A stretch of DNA of 64,000 nucleotides from Setophaga petechia. Its lineage: Eukaryota > Chordata > Aves > Passeriformes > Parulidae. The stretch lies in contig JANCRA010000014.1 in the NCBI GenBank assembly GCA_024362935.1, positions 7,271,258 through 7,335,257 on the forward strand, written 5' to 3'. Below are positions 1 to 11,555 of this stretch, in pieces (the stretch's first letter is position 1; every line of letters starts with the position of its first letter). Position numbers and translations under genes: made by a program. The notes beneath the pieces are model-generated. The model made no database searches, was not told where the DNA came from, and worked only from the letters and a program-made list of their open reading frames with translations.

Positions 1-1443
1 AGCACCATGCTGCAGGTCACGCGTCCCATCCCTTGGGGTGCTGTCCTAAGCTGAACTGTCCCTTTGTTCAGAGCCACAGAGGACTCAGGCACCTGGGACA
101 TTTACCTGCAATGGAAATGCCCTGCTCAAAGCCTATTCTCCACCTCAGCTACTGCCATGAGGCACTGACTGTTCTGTGCTACCATCTTAAAGTGCTACTA
201 TCTACCAGTGGAGCCCAGTGCTGTTCAGTACCTCAAGTGATGCATTACAAGATTGCAGGGCTGGATCAGGTGTGTGTGTACATCATGTGTTCCTGCCCCA
301 CTGTAAGTGAAGACCCATCCCCAGAAACCTCTTGCCAATCCCTTGTCCTCCTGCATTGAGTCCCAGAGCCATTGCACAGGCTGCTCACTTGTCCCCAGAA
401 TATCTTGGCAGCAGGATTAACCAGAATAGCTTTCTCCCAGTGGCAATGCCAAGGGTGTCTCCATGCTCTGGCAGCAGCTGATTTTCTCCTGCCCACTCCA
501 GCCTGTTTTCTGGGGCTCAGCTGGCAGACACTGTGAGATGAGCAGGTCCTTTCCAGCTCAGACGTGGGACCATCTGCACAGAGTACCCTCCCCAAACCCA
601 TTTGGGAAGGTGCACACTGGCAGCTTCTATGGTGAGCTGATCCCATATCTTCTCTCTGCCAAGTCTGAGCCTCTCCTTAAGTTCCATGCAATTAATTTTT
701 CTTCCCACTTTGTTTCCTTGGTTAATTAGATCTCTGTCTACTTTTTGAATTTTCCATATTGGGTTGAGACACTTCTTTTCCCTTGGGCATTCCTACCACT
801 TACCAGCAGTACAAAGCTTTGGGCCCTTCAGTATCTCAGACTGAACTCACACTGAGGATCTCCCAGATCGCTGGACTGGCATTCAGGCTCCATAGATCAT
901 TTCAGTATTTCCTTTTCAATGACTACAGACCTCAACTATACTTGCCAACAGATGCACCAGAGCTCAAATCCTCCAAACAGACTTCCACGGTTTTCTTCCT
1001 CTAGGTGGTGGATAAGGCCATCAACCGCAGCCTGTTTGAAACCTCCAAAGTCACTCAGAAGCAGATAGCATCAGAAAACAAGCAATTAACATTTTAAGTC
1101 TCCTAATTTTGCTGTGTCACCTCATTTGAGTAGCCTTCCACTGTTTTGGAGCTGTAACTTTATCATGTTGATTTTGCTCTGGGGCCACACGCTGCATTAT
1201 TGATTATTAGAGTTTAAACAAGCACTGCTTTACCAGGAGTCTAAGTCCAGCCTGGCATGAAGAGGCAGAGGGGAAAGAAACGAGTCTCACTGCTTTGCAG
1301 CCCAGTCTCATCACAAGGGCTGCTGCTGTCCCCAAGCCTCTGGAAAGGACCTTGATCCAGCTCCTAAGAGGGGATTCTGGTGCTTCCTTTACTCTGAAAT
1401 GTTCTTGTATGGCCTAAATCTTAAGCTGAGTATTAAAGTCCTC
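1..1443. other. Intergenic sequence, no gene recognised
   Basis: Only short open frames without recognisable domains, codon bias or splice-site context occur here on either strand. No repeat family is obvious. The stretch is moderately AT-rich from about 650 to 1440. It could contain distal exons of a gene to the left, but I see no support for that. Confidence 0.5.
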
Positions 1444-1990
1444 AGAATTATGGAATCATTTAGGTTGGAAAAGGCCTCTAAGAGCATTGATTTCAACAAT
1501 TAGACTAACAATGCCAATTCCACCATTAAACTATGTCCCCAAGTGCCACAACCATGCATTTTTTAAACACTTCTGGGATGGTGCCACCACCACTTTCCTG
1601 GGCAGCCTGTGTACCAGTGCTTGAAAGTCCTTTCTGGGAAGAATTTTTTCCTAGTATCCCATTGAAACGTCCCTTGGCACAACCCGAGGCTGTTTCTTCT
1701 CATCCTGTAACTCGTTACTTGGGAGCAGAGCCTGACCTCACCCGGCTCCACCCTCCTTGTCAGGGAGTTGTAGAGTGATAACGGTCCTGGTCCCAAGTCT
1801 CCTTTTCTCCAGGCTGAGGCCTTCCAGCTCCCCATCAGCTCCTCATCAGACTCGTGCTTCAGACCTTCCCCAGCTCCACTGCTCTTCCCTGGACACGCTC
1901 CAGCGCCTCAATGTCTTTCTTGCTGTGAGTGGCCCAAAACTGAACACAGGATTCAAGGTGCAACCTCACAAACACCAAGCTCAGGGGCAC
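1444..1990 (-). mobile_element. CR1 LINE fragment, 3' portion, reversed
   Basis: The block opens with the complement of the CR1 3' tail (TGGAATCATTTAGGTTGGAA). It continues through the complement of the conserved 3' reverse-transcriptase end: on the minus strand a frame reads DTRKKFFPER followed by a CPGKWWWH stretch, the decayed CR1 ORF2 C-terminus. The distal part matches the usual text about gel-shaped CR1 consensus, with the complement of 'TTTGGGCCACTC'. It is 5'-truncated, as nearly all CR1 copies are, and non-coding through stops and frameshifts. The right boundary is approximate. Confidence 0.85.
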
Positions 1991-2495
1991 TGTAGCTCTT
2001 CTCCCACGAGCCCCAGGCTGCTGCAAATTTACCCATGGATTGTTTTCATATCACCACACTGGGAATACTTGGAGCCAGTTTTCCAAGAGGCAGTCGCACC
2101 TTTTCCACTCTCAGTTGCTGGAGGCTCAAGCGTGCTCTCAGTCACTGAGGTGATTGCACAAAGACAGTGCTGCTGATAGAAACATGGAGGAACATGCTTT
2201 TCTCTGTCTGCCAGGGGAACAGGGGAGTGGCACAATTAGTTTTAGTACATTTAATCTACTATAAATAAGAAATAAACTCGCTGCTATTTATCAGGCCGAT
2301 ATCGTTCTTTTTTCTTTTGTCCTTTGCTGCACAATGCATTCAGGTCTGTCATCACCTATTAGTCATTTGCTAAAGAATCAATAGATAGTGAGCCACCCAC
2401 GCAGAGGTGGGGTGAGATCAACCCCGCACAGTAACTGAAGCTGGGCAGTACCCACCCTCCCTGATTACTTTTCTTCTGGACTGAAGAGGATTAGT
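1991..2495. other. Intergenic sequence, nothing recognised
   Basis: I see no gene, tandem repeat or RNA gene. A short AT-rich patch at about 2240-2300 (ACTATAAATAAGAAATAAA) carries a polyadenylation-like AATAAA, but no upstream coding sequence ends there. Confidence 0.45.
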
Positions 2496-2601
2496 GATCT
2501 GGGGGAGTTGGAAACCCAGGGCAGGAGGGTTGGAACTATGTAATGTGTAAGGTCTCTTCCAACAGAAACCATTCTGTGATTCCATGATATGATTCTATGA
2601 G
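2496..2601 (+). mobile_element. CR1 LINE 3'-end fragment
   Basis: A roughly 100-bp CR1 3' UTR remnant. It contains the conserved GGTTGGAACTA and AAGGTCTCTTCCAAC blocks and ends in the tail repeat GATTCCATGATATGATTCTATGA. It lies just 5' of a second CR1 copy in the same orientation, so these are two separate insertions rather than one element. Confidence 0.75.
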
Positions 2602-2734
2602 TAGTGACACCCCATTGGGAAAGGATGCAGGGTCTGGGGGAGCTTACCTGCAGCTCCCAAGTGAAGTTCCCTTGGCACCTTTGTCACAGCTTTGCTGTTT
2701 TCCAAGCAGACTCATCCAGGTTACACCTGCATTG

Positions 2735-3040
2735 TATCAGAAATGGAGAGGTATTTTGGACAAGGGCATAGTGACAGAACAGGGGGAATGGCTTCACACT
2801 GGCAAGAGGGCAGGGTTAGATTGGGTATTTGGAAGAAATTCTTCCCTGTGAGGGTGGGAAGGCCCTGGCAGAGATTACACAGAGAAACTGTGGCTGCCCC
2901 ATCCCTGGAATGTTCAAGGCCAGGTTGGGGGGGCTTGGAGCAATCTGGTCTAGTGGAAGGTGTCCCTGCAGGGGTTGGAACAAGATGGTCTTTAAGGCTC
3001 CATGCAACTCAAACAATTCTGTGATTCTATGATTCTATGA
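2735..3040 (+). mobile_element. CR1 LINE fragment, 3' portion
   Basis: This is the 3' end of a CR1 element in the sense direction. It includes the decayed reverse-transcriptase C-terminal segment (TTGGAAGAAATTCTTCCCTG, encoding the conserved KFF region), the 'CCTGGAATGTTCAAGGCCAG' block, and a perfect GATTCTATGATTCTATGA tail. No open frame of useful length remains. The intact tail suggests a younger copy than the one starting at 1444. Confidence 0.88.
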
Positions 3041-4205
3041 CTGAGGATTCAAAACGCTCACGCTGTTCATGCAACCTCCCTTGGGCCACAGTGTTTTGAC
3101 CTTGTGCCAGCCTGGGGCCTCACACTGGGTTTAGAAACCCTTTTTGGGGATATTCCCCTCGTGACAGCAGCCAAGATGCCTCAGCTACCTGGGTGCAGCA
3201 GGGCTGACAGCACAAGGACAGAACTGCTTTGCCAGGACCCATGGGGACAGCACAGTTTCTCACTGACCATTTCTCCCATCCTCTAAAGATGGGTGGCTGG
3301 GTTATCCTTCATGCTTCAGCACAGTGCCATGAAGAACAACCTCAGAACCACCAAGCAAGATGAATTTTCTTTTCCGCCATCAGATTTGCTAACAGGGATG
3401 GCTGAGAATGGGCTGTCACATGTGGCAGATATGCTCCCTCTCAGGAACACTGAGGCACAGACTAAATGACCAGCTTGTGACTGCCTTGGTGTGTATCCAA
3501 GTATTGAAGTAAGAAAAGGAGGCACAGTAAAGTTTAGGAATAGATAAATGGTAATGCAGATGTTAATTAAGGAATCCAGTTGAAAAGAATCATTAAGTCT
3601 TATTAAGGAAAGATATTTAAGCAGGAAAGAGTGAGTATAATTTTTAAATTAAAAAACATTTAAGGGACTATTCAAAATTTACTCCCTGTAAAGAAGTTAA
3701 AAGCTAAGCACCATGCTACTCCAAAAATGCCACACTAACACCATGCTACTCCAAAAATGCCATGCTAGCCATTGTCCACACAGCTGAGCAGAAAGAATAC
3801 AGTCTGTGAACAGCAAAAACTCATATTTTTCTGTATGTAGCTGTGGACACAGCTAAAGTAAAATGGGCTGCATTGGCATTTTATCAGCAGAAACTTAAAC
3901 TTACCATAGTTGTTCATTCTGGTTTCAAATCATATTTATAAAAAGGAAGGGGGAGAAAACCCCACTTACCATTTTTTCTTTAATTAAGATATTTCCCCCC
4001 TCTTCCTCTAGCTGCATTTTTTTTAAATCCAGTGACTTAAAGCAGCACTTAGGATGAATCCATCAGCTCAGTGCAAAGGACATGTGCCCACATGTTCTTT
4101 ACAGTGAAGAAACTTCAACCAAATTACAGCATCAATGAGCTGATAACAGGAATTACTAGTTTTGATTTTTATCTAAGTGAACTCAAATACTTCTTTGCAT
4201 TCTTA
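3041..4205. other. Intergenic AT-rich sequence
   Basis: No coding potential is visible; frames are short and composition is AT-rich, especially 3530-4060. It contains one perfect short tandem duplication (annotated separately at 3709) and a run of purine-rich sequence near 3945-3965. Nothing else is recognised. Confidence 0.5.
3709..3768. repeat. 30-bp tandem duplication, two copies
   Basis: The sequence CACCATGCTACTCCAAAAAT recurs exactly 30 bp downstream. The two units (3709-3738 and 3739-3768) differ only in the last few bases. This looks like a simple slippage or unequal-exchange duplication in intergenic DNA. Confidence 0.85.
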
Positions 4206-4306
4206 GGGAGATCTAGTGGAAAATGTCCCTGCCCACAGCAGAGGGGATGTAACTAGGTGATCTTTAAGGTTCCATTCAACCCAAAACATTCTAAGAGTCT
4301 ATGATT
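4206..4306 (+). mobile_element. CR1 LINE 3'-tail fragment
   Basis: A short, diverged CR1 3' end. 'ATCTAGTGGAAAATGTCCCTG', then 'GATCTTTAAGGTTCCATTCAACCC', then a degraded ATTCTAAGAGTCTATGATT tail are the standard CR1 landmarks in order. The copy is under about 100 bp and heavily 5'-truncated. Confidence 0.75.
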
Positions 4307-5624
4307 TATACCCTCAAATGCTCCAAAATTCACCAATATCAGATTTTACCAAGCAGCACAGAGTTTCCCAATGCCTGTTGTAGTGAAACCAGAGCACTTG
4401 GATAAGCCTAGGGGCTTTTATGCATTATTATTATTTGTTGGTGGTTTTTTGGTTGCATTTTTCATCATTACCTGCTGGAAGCCTCCCAACACTTAATTAA
4501 CAAGGTTTTCAAAGAATGGATAATCCTCTATTTCATTCATGGGGAGCAGAAACAGGTCAAGCAACGCCCATACCCACCCAAGTACTTAGTTAATGCTACT
4601 TGGAGCTGCCTTTCTTTCAAGGTTGACATTAGCATTCAGAACAGGCTCCTCCTGCCCTCAGCTGTAGCAGCACTTTAATGTTTCTGCACAGGAGATCCCT
4701 GTCTCCAAGGCTTTTTCAAACAAGAACTTTTCAGGAAGAGCTATAAATGTAATTTATACATGCAGCATGCAGGATCTGTGTGGAACAGGTGGCCAAACCC
4801 CGGCTGTGGTTCACCATGAGTGTTGGTACCCCTTGGTCATTATTTGCTAAACTTTGCCATAGACAGAGCAGCATTTCTGCTGAGAAATCACTGAATTAAT
4901 GGCCTGAGCACAGAAGGAGGCAGGAAAAAGAGAAGGGGATCCAAATTTCTGCTAAAAGAAAGGGTTTTTTTCCTTTTTCTTAGTATTTAGTAGTATAATC
5001 AAACATTTATTTTTATTAAATTCCAACTTCTGTAAAAGAAAAGTCTAAAAGCATTTTAATGTCCTGAAGCAATCTGGGGAGCAGAGGCTCTTGTGTACTT
5101 GAGCCACCACGGAGCAGGATAGAGCTAGCACAAATCACCTGAGGCTATCACCCGACTGATACAAATATTTCGTTTCTGATGTATTTATCAGTATCAGAGA
5201 TGTTTTGTGTGGTGTTTGTCAAACAAGGATGAAAAGAAGCAACATAAATAACAACCCTTATATACATCGGAGTTGCTCAGTCATTACTTCACTGTTGAAA
5301 TCCCAGTTGTGTGCTCACTGTAATGGCATTTTAATGGGTATGTGGCTGTCCATATAACAGCTAAAAATAAACAATAACACCCACCTCCAGGCTGGCAAAT
5401 GCAGACCCCCTCCAGACACTGTCCTCCAGCTGATACTGATTATCTCTTTTCTGTTCTCCCTTTTCCCTCCAACCCTGTTTTCCCATCCCTAGATGCCAGC
5501 AAACCTTCTCCTTGCTTTACTCTACACTACCCCTTTGGTGCAGCTGTTCAAACAGGTACCTGATACTCAGCAACAAAAAGAAGGAGGAAACATCCCTCAA
5601 AACACCTGCAAGCCCAAACTGCCC
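4307..5624. other. Intergenic AT-rich sequence
   Basis: No gene or repeat family recognised. There are several homopolymer-rich patches (for example around 4960-5030 and 4425-4460) and no open frame with coding character. The region lies upstream of the SDR gene promoter and could hold regulatory DNA that I cannot identify by eye. Confidence 0.45.
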
Positions 5625-6035
5625 AAATCACAGAATCATTTGGGTGGTAAGGAACCATAAAGACCATTTTATTCAACCCCTCTGCCATGAGCAGGGACGC
5701 CTTCAGGCTGCTCCAAGCCCTGTCCAACCTGGCCTTGAACACTTCAAGGGATGAGGCAGCCGCAGCTTCTCTGAGCAACCTGTGGAAGGGCCTCACCACT
5801 CTCCCAGGGAAGAATTTCTTCCAAACACTCAATCTAACCCTGCTCTCTGTGAGTTTGAACCCATTCCCTCTTTTCCAAAGTCGTTCTCCAGCTCTCTTTC
5901 AGGTGCCCTTGAGGCGCTGGAAGGGGCTCTAAGGCTCCACAGAACCTTCTCATCTCCAGGCTGAACAACCCCGAGTCTCTCAGCCCATCTCCATAGGAGG
6001 GGTGCTACAGCCTCAGAGCACCTTCGTGGATCTAT
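5625..6035 (-). mobile_element. CR1 LINE fragment, 3' portion, reversed
   Basis: It starts with the complement of the CR1 tail (AATCACAGAATCATTTGGGTGG), then the complement of the conserved 'GAGCAGGGACGCCTTCAGGC' and 'AAGAATTTCTTCC' blocks. It ends with the complement of the 'GGAGATGGGCTGAGAGACTC' segment. The minus-strand frame reads VWKKFFPGRV, the worn ORF2 C-terminus. It ends about 200 bp before the CpG island of the SDR gene, so it bounds the promoter. Confidence 0.88.
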
Positions 6036-6239
6036 TTGTTTACCAGATTTACTGCATCTGATGGTCACGGAAACAGACAAATCATGCACATTTCTGGACA
6101 GGCAATAAAAACAGCTTGTAAAGGGGCTGGTACTTTCTCACGCTAAACGGGTTTGGTTTGGGTCGGGTTTGTTGTTGTTTTTTTTCCCTCTTATCTAGGG
6201 TGAAGATTAGTGGGCTAAAGGTGCTGCAAACACCATCCA

Positions 6240-6680
6240 GACCTGCTGCAAGCTTTCTCCCTCACGCACCACCCTCGGCAAGAGTCCCCTCAGCCGCCCC
6301 GGTTCGCTCCGAGCCGCGCGCTCCGCCCCTCGGGGACGCCAGGGCTGGGACGCGGTTGTTGTGCTTGCAGTGAACATTAGGTGGGCAGGCACACGGACAC
6401 ACGGACACACACAGACACACAAACAGACACAATCCCGCCCCCTCAGGCTGTCCCCCGGGGTCGGGGCAGCCCGGCGCGGCCCGCGGGCTCGGGAGGCGGC
6501 GCCAGGCGGGCCGGGCCGCGGGCGGTGATGGCGGCGGCGCGCACGGTGCTGCTGACCGGCTCCAACCGCGGCATCGGCCTGGAGCTGGTGAAGCAGCTGC
6601 TGGGCTCGCCGCGACCCCCGGCCTGGATCTTCGCCACCTGCCGGGACCCCGACGGGCCGCGGGCACAGGTCAGTGCGGGC
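6240..6680 (+). promoter_or_regulatory. CpG-island promoter of the SDR gene
   Basis: CpG density rises sharply at about 6290 and continues through exon 1, in contrast with the AT-rich flanks. No TATA box stands at a convincing distance from the ATG, as is usual for CpG-island promoters. A CA-rich imperfect repeat (ACACGGACACACGGACACAC and continuation, about 6391-6430) sits within the presumed 5'UTR or core promoter. The transcription start cannot be fixed from sequence alone; it should lie upstream of 6528. Confidence 0.6.
6528..6668 (+). CDS. SDR gene exon 1 (start codon, cofactor loop)
   Basis: The exon encodes residues 1-47, including the TGSNRGIG dinucleotide-binding loop. The donor is CAG|GTCAGT after a complete codon (phase 0). 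The ATG context GGCGGTGATGG has G at +4. The upstream frame is open, but the preceding sequence is CpG-island and CA-repeat text without protein character. Confidence 0.93.
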
Positions 6681-9600
6681 TGGGGGGCGGCGGTGACGCT
6701 CGGCTCCTGTCACCGGCCTGAAGGGCTCGCTGCTGGCGCGGGGCTCTGCTGCCCGCCCCGTGCCCTGCCCCGTGTGAAAGTCACCTGAAGTGCAGCCGGC
6801 GGAGAATCGGCTGTGTCACCCTTGAGGCGGCGCCGCTGGGCCGCGCCGGGCCGTGCTGGGTGTGCCTGAACCCGCCCTGTCGTGCCAAGGCTTGGCCCTT
6901 TCCCCCGGGCACGGGCCGGGCTGGGCTGGCCTCGGGGCCCGAGGCGCTGCGAGCGGCAGCGGTGCTGCTCGGGCCGGCCCTGCTGTGTCACGCTGCTCTC
7001 TGCAAAATCCCGAGGTGCAGAACATGGGGTTTCCAAAAGTGGTGGCCTGTGGGATCCCCCTGTCCCTGCTTTCCACTTTGCTAAAATGGGAAAGACTGAC
7101 ACATGTTGCTTTTGCAGGTAATCACAATTTTTCCCTGTTCTTCCAGCTCTCTTTACATCCAGCTTGGCTTCCTCTGCTTGCTGTGTCCCACTGAAATACT
7201 ATTAGGGAGAAACTTGCTCTCTGATAGATCCTGGCTCCCGCTGATTTGTTTGTTGCATCTTCTTGCATTATTCCATGTCAGGAGTAGTCCTGAGGCAGTG
7301 AGAGTCCACCCTACTGCCAGCCCAGGGATGCCCAGCTGCTGCTGTGGCTGGTGCCCAAGCTGTCTGGGTCAAAGATAGGCCGGGGCTTTTATTTTTGCCC
7401 CATTCTTCCTCCCCACAACTTGCAGGACTCTTGCAGGGCAGTGATGAGATCAGGGACTTTTTTCAGGGCTGGACTGGAGCCAGTTTTCCTACAAGATAGT
7501 CCTCATGCAACTCTCCCAGCCAGGGGGTACTTCCCTAAGTGTTGTCCAGCTGTGGTAGGGTGAGAGCAGTGTCATCAGGGTGCTGCTGAAGTCCCTGACC
7601 ACAGGACAAAGACAGCAGAGGCCACATCACTCCTCCTGCCCTTTTGTGCCTGGACCAGGTGTTGGGGTGGGGGAAGCTCCTGCTGGGATGGTATGAGGCT
7701 GTTGAGGGAAAAACAGGAGAGGAGAAATATCTGTTGACCACCACAAACAAATTAATGGATTTAACATGATTTCCCAGGGCTAATGTGGGAAGATGGGGTC
7801 TGATGAGGGAGCCCAGAGATAACTGATAGTGAACCGCCGCCAGTCCCAGCAGCTCTCCTGCTCAATGTTCCTCTCAAAAGAAACCATCAATTTGTATTTC
7901 TCCTGTGGGCTTGTTTGGAAGAGGTTTTTAGTAGTAAAATCAATCCTTTTGGGCACATTAAACAAGGTGGTTTGGTTTCTGCTGTCTGAAACCTGCCCTG
8001 GTTGGAGACTCAGAGCAAAGAGCTGCTAGGAACTGTGAAGTAGAAAGTTTCCTTGCTGAAAAGAGCTTCTGAATCCTCCACTGTGTGAGTTGGCACAGGC
8101 AGGCAGGACAATCAATGGCTAAAATACAAAGAGTAAATTTATTTCTGTTATCTTGATAACCAGGGGATCCCTGAAGCAACACCAGGCAAAGGTACGGAGA
8201 GGTACAGAGATACAGGAGACACAAGCACTGTTAAGATCCATGCTAGGGGATCACTGGCTGCTGTTTACATGGTTTATCAAGTGTTATTCCCAGCTGTAAG
8301 GTCACTTGAATGATTTACAGTCCTCCTCCTGAGACTTCAGCTTTTCACCCACTCCACCCAATATCCCCACAAGGTTAAAACAACCAATAAAAATGTGCAA
8401 AGTGGTTAAATTCACTAATCATTAATAAAGTCCAGAGTGTGTGGATCTTGGACTGGCCTATCTAGGTGTGATTTCCTCACAGGTCAAATCTGATATAGGC
8501 ACTCACAGGTGTTCCTCTTCCACCTCATTTCTTGCAGCCTCTGGAAGACACTTGTGGCTGTGTCCCCAGCCAGTTCACATCATTTCCCTGGTGAACTGGT
8601 CCTTCACACTTTGCTCCCATCATTTGCTGTGGCTCTGGCTGGGCTGTGGATGACCCTTTGGGAAAGTGACCACAGCATCTTGCACTCGTGGCCATGGCAT
8701 GCCCTGGGCACATGGCACATTGCTTTGTGGAGCCTGGGAGCAGCCTGAGAGCCAAGGCCAGTCCCCAGTCCAGCTGTTCACAAGCACTGAGTAACACCTG
8801 GAAGATGTTTCCCTCAGACTGGGCCATTGCTGGCACCCCAGCATGATGCTTGGCATCACCTTTGCCTCGTGCTGATTGTTTCCATGTCTCTTTTTGTAGG
8901 AGCTGAGAGATCTGGCATCCAAACACCCAAACTTGGTTCTTGTAAAGCTGGGTACGTGTGCTCTGCCTCTGAGCTGGTAAATTTGTGACTGGCAGCCATG
9001 CATGCCCCATTTCTCCCTCCCTTCCTCCCTTCAGGCTACAGCCATGGCCATGGGGATCCACTTCTTCAGAGCTTCTTCAAGTCCTGCTGCTAGAACCCCA
9101 GCTTCTCCATACCTGTCTCAGCCTCAGTACCCCATTGCCTGGAGCCTCCTTGCCCATGGCCACAGGACCAGAATGTTCTTGAGACCCATCCTGGGCAGCC
9201 CCCTGGCTCCCCCAGCTGAGTGACCACATCCTTGCTCTGCTTTGACCCCAAGTCTTAGGCAAGACCAGGAGGGCCCTGGGAGGAAGGCAGCTCCTGTGGG
9301 AATGCTGTAAGATTAGCCCAGAGCTTGAGCCGGAGCAGAAGGACCTTGCAGAGCCATCCCACAGCAGGTCCCAGCACATTTCCCCTGGAGAGCTGTGCCC
9401 CCGGAGGCTGCCCGGGGTTCTCCAGAAATTGCTCAGACGTCGGCTTTGGAGCGGTGGCTGCTGAGAGCCCACGCAGCATGGGAGTCACACAGCGGTTTGT
9501 GCCCACGGTGGGTTTTTCCCGGCGGGAGCCCTCAGCTGGCGGCGGTGTTGGGAGGCTCGGGATGAGTCGGAGCTGGTTTCGCAGCACCATCTGCTGCCCG

Positions 9601-11555
9601 TGGATGGAAGGGCCGCGCGGCTCACAACGCGCACATTTCCTCGGCCTCCTCCCCTCCCTCTTCTCCCCTCCCTCTCAGACTGTTCTCTCACCCTGCAGAT
9701 GTGGAAAACCCCTCGGCTATCACCGATGCGGCGAAGGTGGTGGAGGGGAAGCTGAACGGGATGGGGCTGAACCTGCTGATAAACAACGCCGGCATCTACA
9801 CCCCCACGGCCTCGCTGGACACGGTCGACGCTGAGGACATGGTCAGGACCTACAAGACCAATGCAGTGGGGCCAATGCTGATGGCCCAGGTACGGGTGAA
9901 ACTCTGGGGATGGAATCTGGCCCAACTGGAGGGTGTCCCAGGCTGTGCATGGTCATGAGGGAAATCTTGGAGGGCTTTGCCAAATTTCTGGGGGCTGTGC
10001 AAGGGAGTGCTAGGGCTGCTCTTCAAGCCTAAGCCTTCTGCAGCCTCTCTGAATTGTGCAAGTCTAATTGGGAGCAGGCAGGGCCACTACAGCAGCACCT
10101 CTGTAGAGCAGGGCTCTCCTGACATCCTGCTGTTCTTCCTCACCCTCTCTGGGTTGCAGATGCAGTTGTAAGTGGGACAGGCTTGAGGCACAGGTGTCCC
10201 TCTAGGTTTTTTCTCCCCAGGCCTTCCTGCCTCTGCTGAAGAAGGCTGCCCAGGACAGCAAAGAAAAGGGCCTGAGTTGCAGCAAGGCTGCCATCATCAA
10301 CATCTCCACCATCTTAGGATCCATTAAGAAAACACCTGATTCCTTCTTCCACCCTGTCATCTCCTACCGCTGCAGCAAGGTAATGGAGAGTTGTGACCTG
10401 CCCCAGCTCCTGAGCCCCATGGGGTCAGAGCTGCCCTTGCCAGGCTGGATCTCGGGGAAACACCTGGGATGGAGAGATGGAGGGATGCCCAAGTTCCCAG
10501 GGCATCTCCATGCCCACCCAGGGGAAACACACACTGTCTCTTGAAGACCTGGCATTGCTTTTTCTCCCTCACCAAGAGGCAGCAATGGGTGGGGAACCTG
10601 GTTCACGGACCTTTTGCTGCCCATGGATGATGCTTGCTTCCTCACCCAGGCTGCCCTCAACATGCTGACCATGTGTCAGGCTCTGACCTACAAGGAGGCT
10701 GGGATCCTGTGTGTGGCACTGCACCCTGGCTGGGTGAAAACAGACATGGGCACCCAGGAGGTGAGTTCTGGCCAAGCAGGTCAACAGGGAACCCATGGGT
10801 GGCACCCAAGGCTACAAACCTGCACAGGAGGTGGCCCAAATGGCCAAGATGGTTCTCTGGAGGGAGGATCCACGTGAAAATGAGCTGCCTCTCGGGCTCC
10901 AAGTTGCCCATGTCTGTGTTGGGCCCCTGCAGAACATGTGGATACTGGGATATCTGGGAAATAGAATCAGCACGTATCAGACTGCTTGTTCAGGGGGAAA
11001 AAGGGGGCTTTGGGCTGCCTGCAGAGAACCTGAATCCAACAGAGCAGGGAGAAGAGGAGCAACATCATCCCATCCTGTGCCCCATTCCTTGAAGAACTGC
11101 AGGTCCATGAGGTTTGCACTCATCCTGCAGGATCCATGTTTTGCAGTGAGGGTGGTCCCTGCAGCACTGGGGTTTTGAGAAGGCTGCACAAAGCATCTCA
11201 TTTGCAGCAGGGATCTCTTCCTGTGTGGTTAAACCTGTGGCTGGCTTCCCAGCCCAAGCCACCTCCATCCAAGCCAGCAGTGCAGATACCCAACCATCCT
11301 CCCACACAGCAGATTTGTCCCAGCTCCTGTGGCTCTCTGCTCACTCTGGGTGGAAGGAGCCTTGCTGTCCCTGCCCATGAGCCAAGTGAGTGCTGCTGGA
11401 TGGCCTGGAATGATGGTGGTGTCTCATTTTTCCCTTTGCAGGCTGACCTGACAGTGGACACAAGTGTGCGGGGGTTGTTGTCTGTGCTGCCAATCCTTTC
11501 TGAGAAACACAGTGGGACTCTGCTCAACTGGGAAGGGAAAGCCATCCCCTGGTGA
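6528..11555 (+). CDS. C-factor/sniffer-like short-chain dehydrogenase/reductase, six exons
   Basis: The product is a 255-residue classical SDR, the normal length for the family, predicted to be a soluble NAD(P)-dependent oxidoreductase; the substrate is unknown. Joining 6528-6668, 8900-8951, 9699-9889, 10221-10379, 10650-10760 and 11442-11555 gives one 768-nt frame; all introns are GT-AG. Family motifs in order: cofactor loop TGSNRGIG (residues 10-17, with the Arg favouring NADPH), adenine-contacting DV (65-66), NNAG (93-96), NIST (155-158) and active-site YRCSK (Tyr177, Lys181), then HPGWVKTDMG (206-215). It has no signal peptide or membrane segment. The start at 6528 is chosen because it begins eight residues before the beta-strand leading into the Gly-rich loop, as in relatives. 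It resembles avian genes named C-factor-like; I know no mammalian counterpart at this locus. One oddity is Thr158 at the usual second Ser of the ISS motif. Confidence 0.93.
8900..8951 (+). CDS. SDR gene exon 2
   Basis: A short 52-nt exon encoding ELRDLASKHPNLVLVKL plus the first base of Asp65. The acceptor is TTTTTGTAG and the donor CTGG|GTACGTG. It is too short to stand out as an open frame; it is identified because it supplies the strand that ends in the conserved Leu-Asp-Val preceding the adenine site and keeps phase with exon 3. Confidence 0.9.
9699..9889 (+). CDS. SDR gene exon 3 (NNAG motif)
   Basis: The exon encodes residues 65-128, with the structural NNAG motif at 93-96 and the helix carrying the conserved Asn of 'YKTNAVGP'. 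The acceptor is CCCTGCAG and the donor CCCAG|GTACGG. Composition is markedly more GC-rich than exons 4-6. Confidence 0.93.
10221..10379 (+). CDS. SDR gene exon 4 (catalytic Tyr/Lys)
   Basis: The exon encodes residues 129-181. It carries NISTILGS (Ser157/Thr158 at the place of the catalytic Ser motif) and ends exactly on the catalytic Lys of SYRCSK (Tyr177 xxx Lys181). The acceptor is TTCTCCCCAG and the donor AAG|GTAATG. Confidence 0.93.
10650..10760 (+). CDS. SDR gene exon 5
   Basis: The exon encodes residues 182-218, the helix after the active site and the conserved HPGWVKTDMG loop that closes over the cofactor. The acceptor is CTCACCCAG and the donor GAG|GTGAGT. Confidence 0.93.
11442..11555 (+). 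CDS. SDR gene exon 6 (stop)
   Basis: The exon encodes residues 219-255, ending in the C-factor-type terminus NWEGKAIPW followed by TGA. The acceptor is CCCTTTGCAG. Confidence 0.93.
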   Translation, partial: ADLTVDTSVRGLLSVLPILSEKHSGTLLNWEGKAIPW

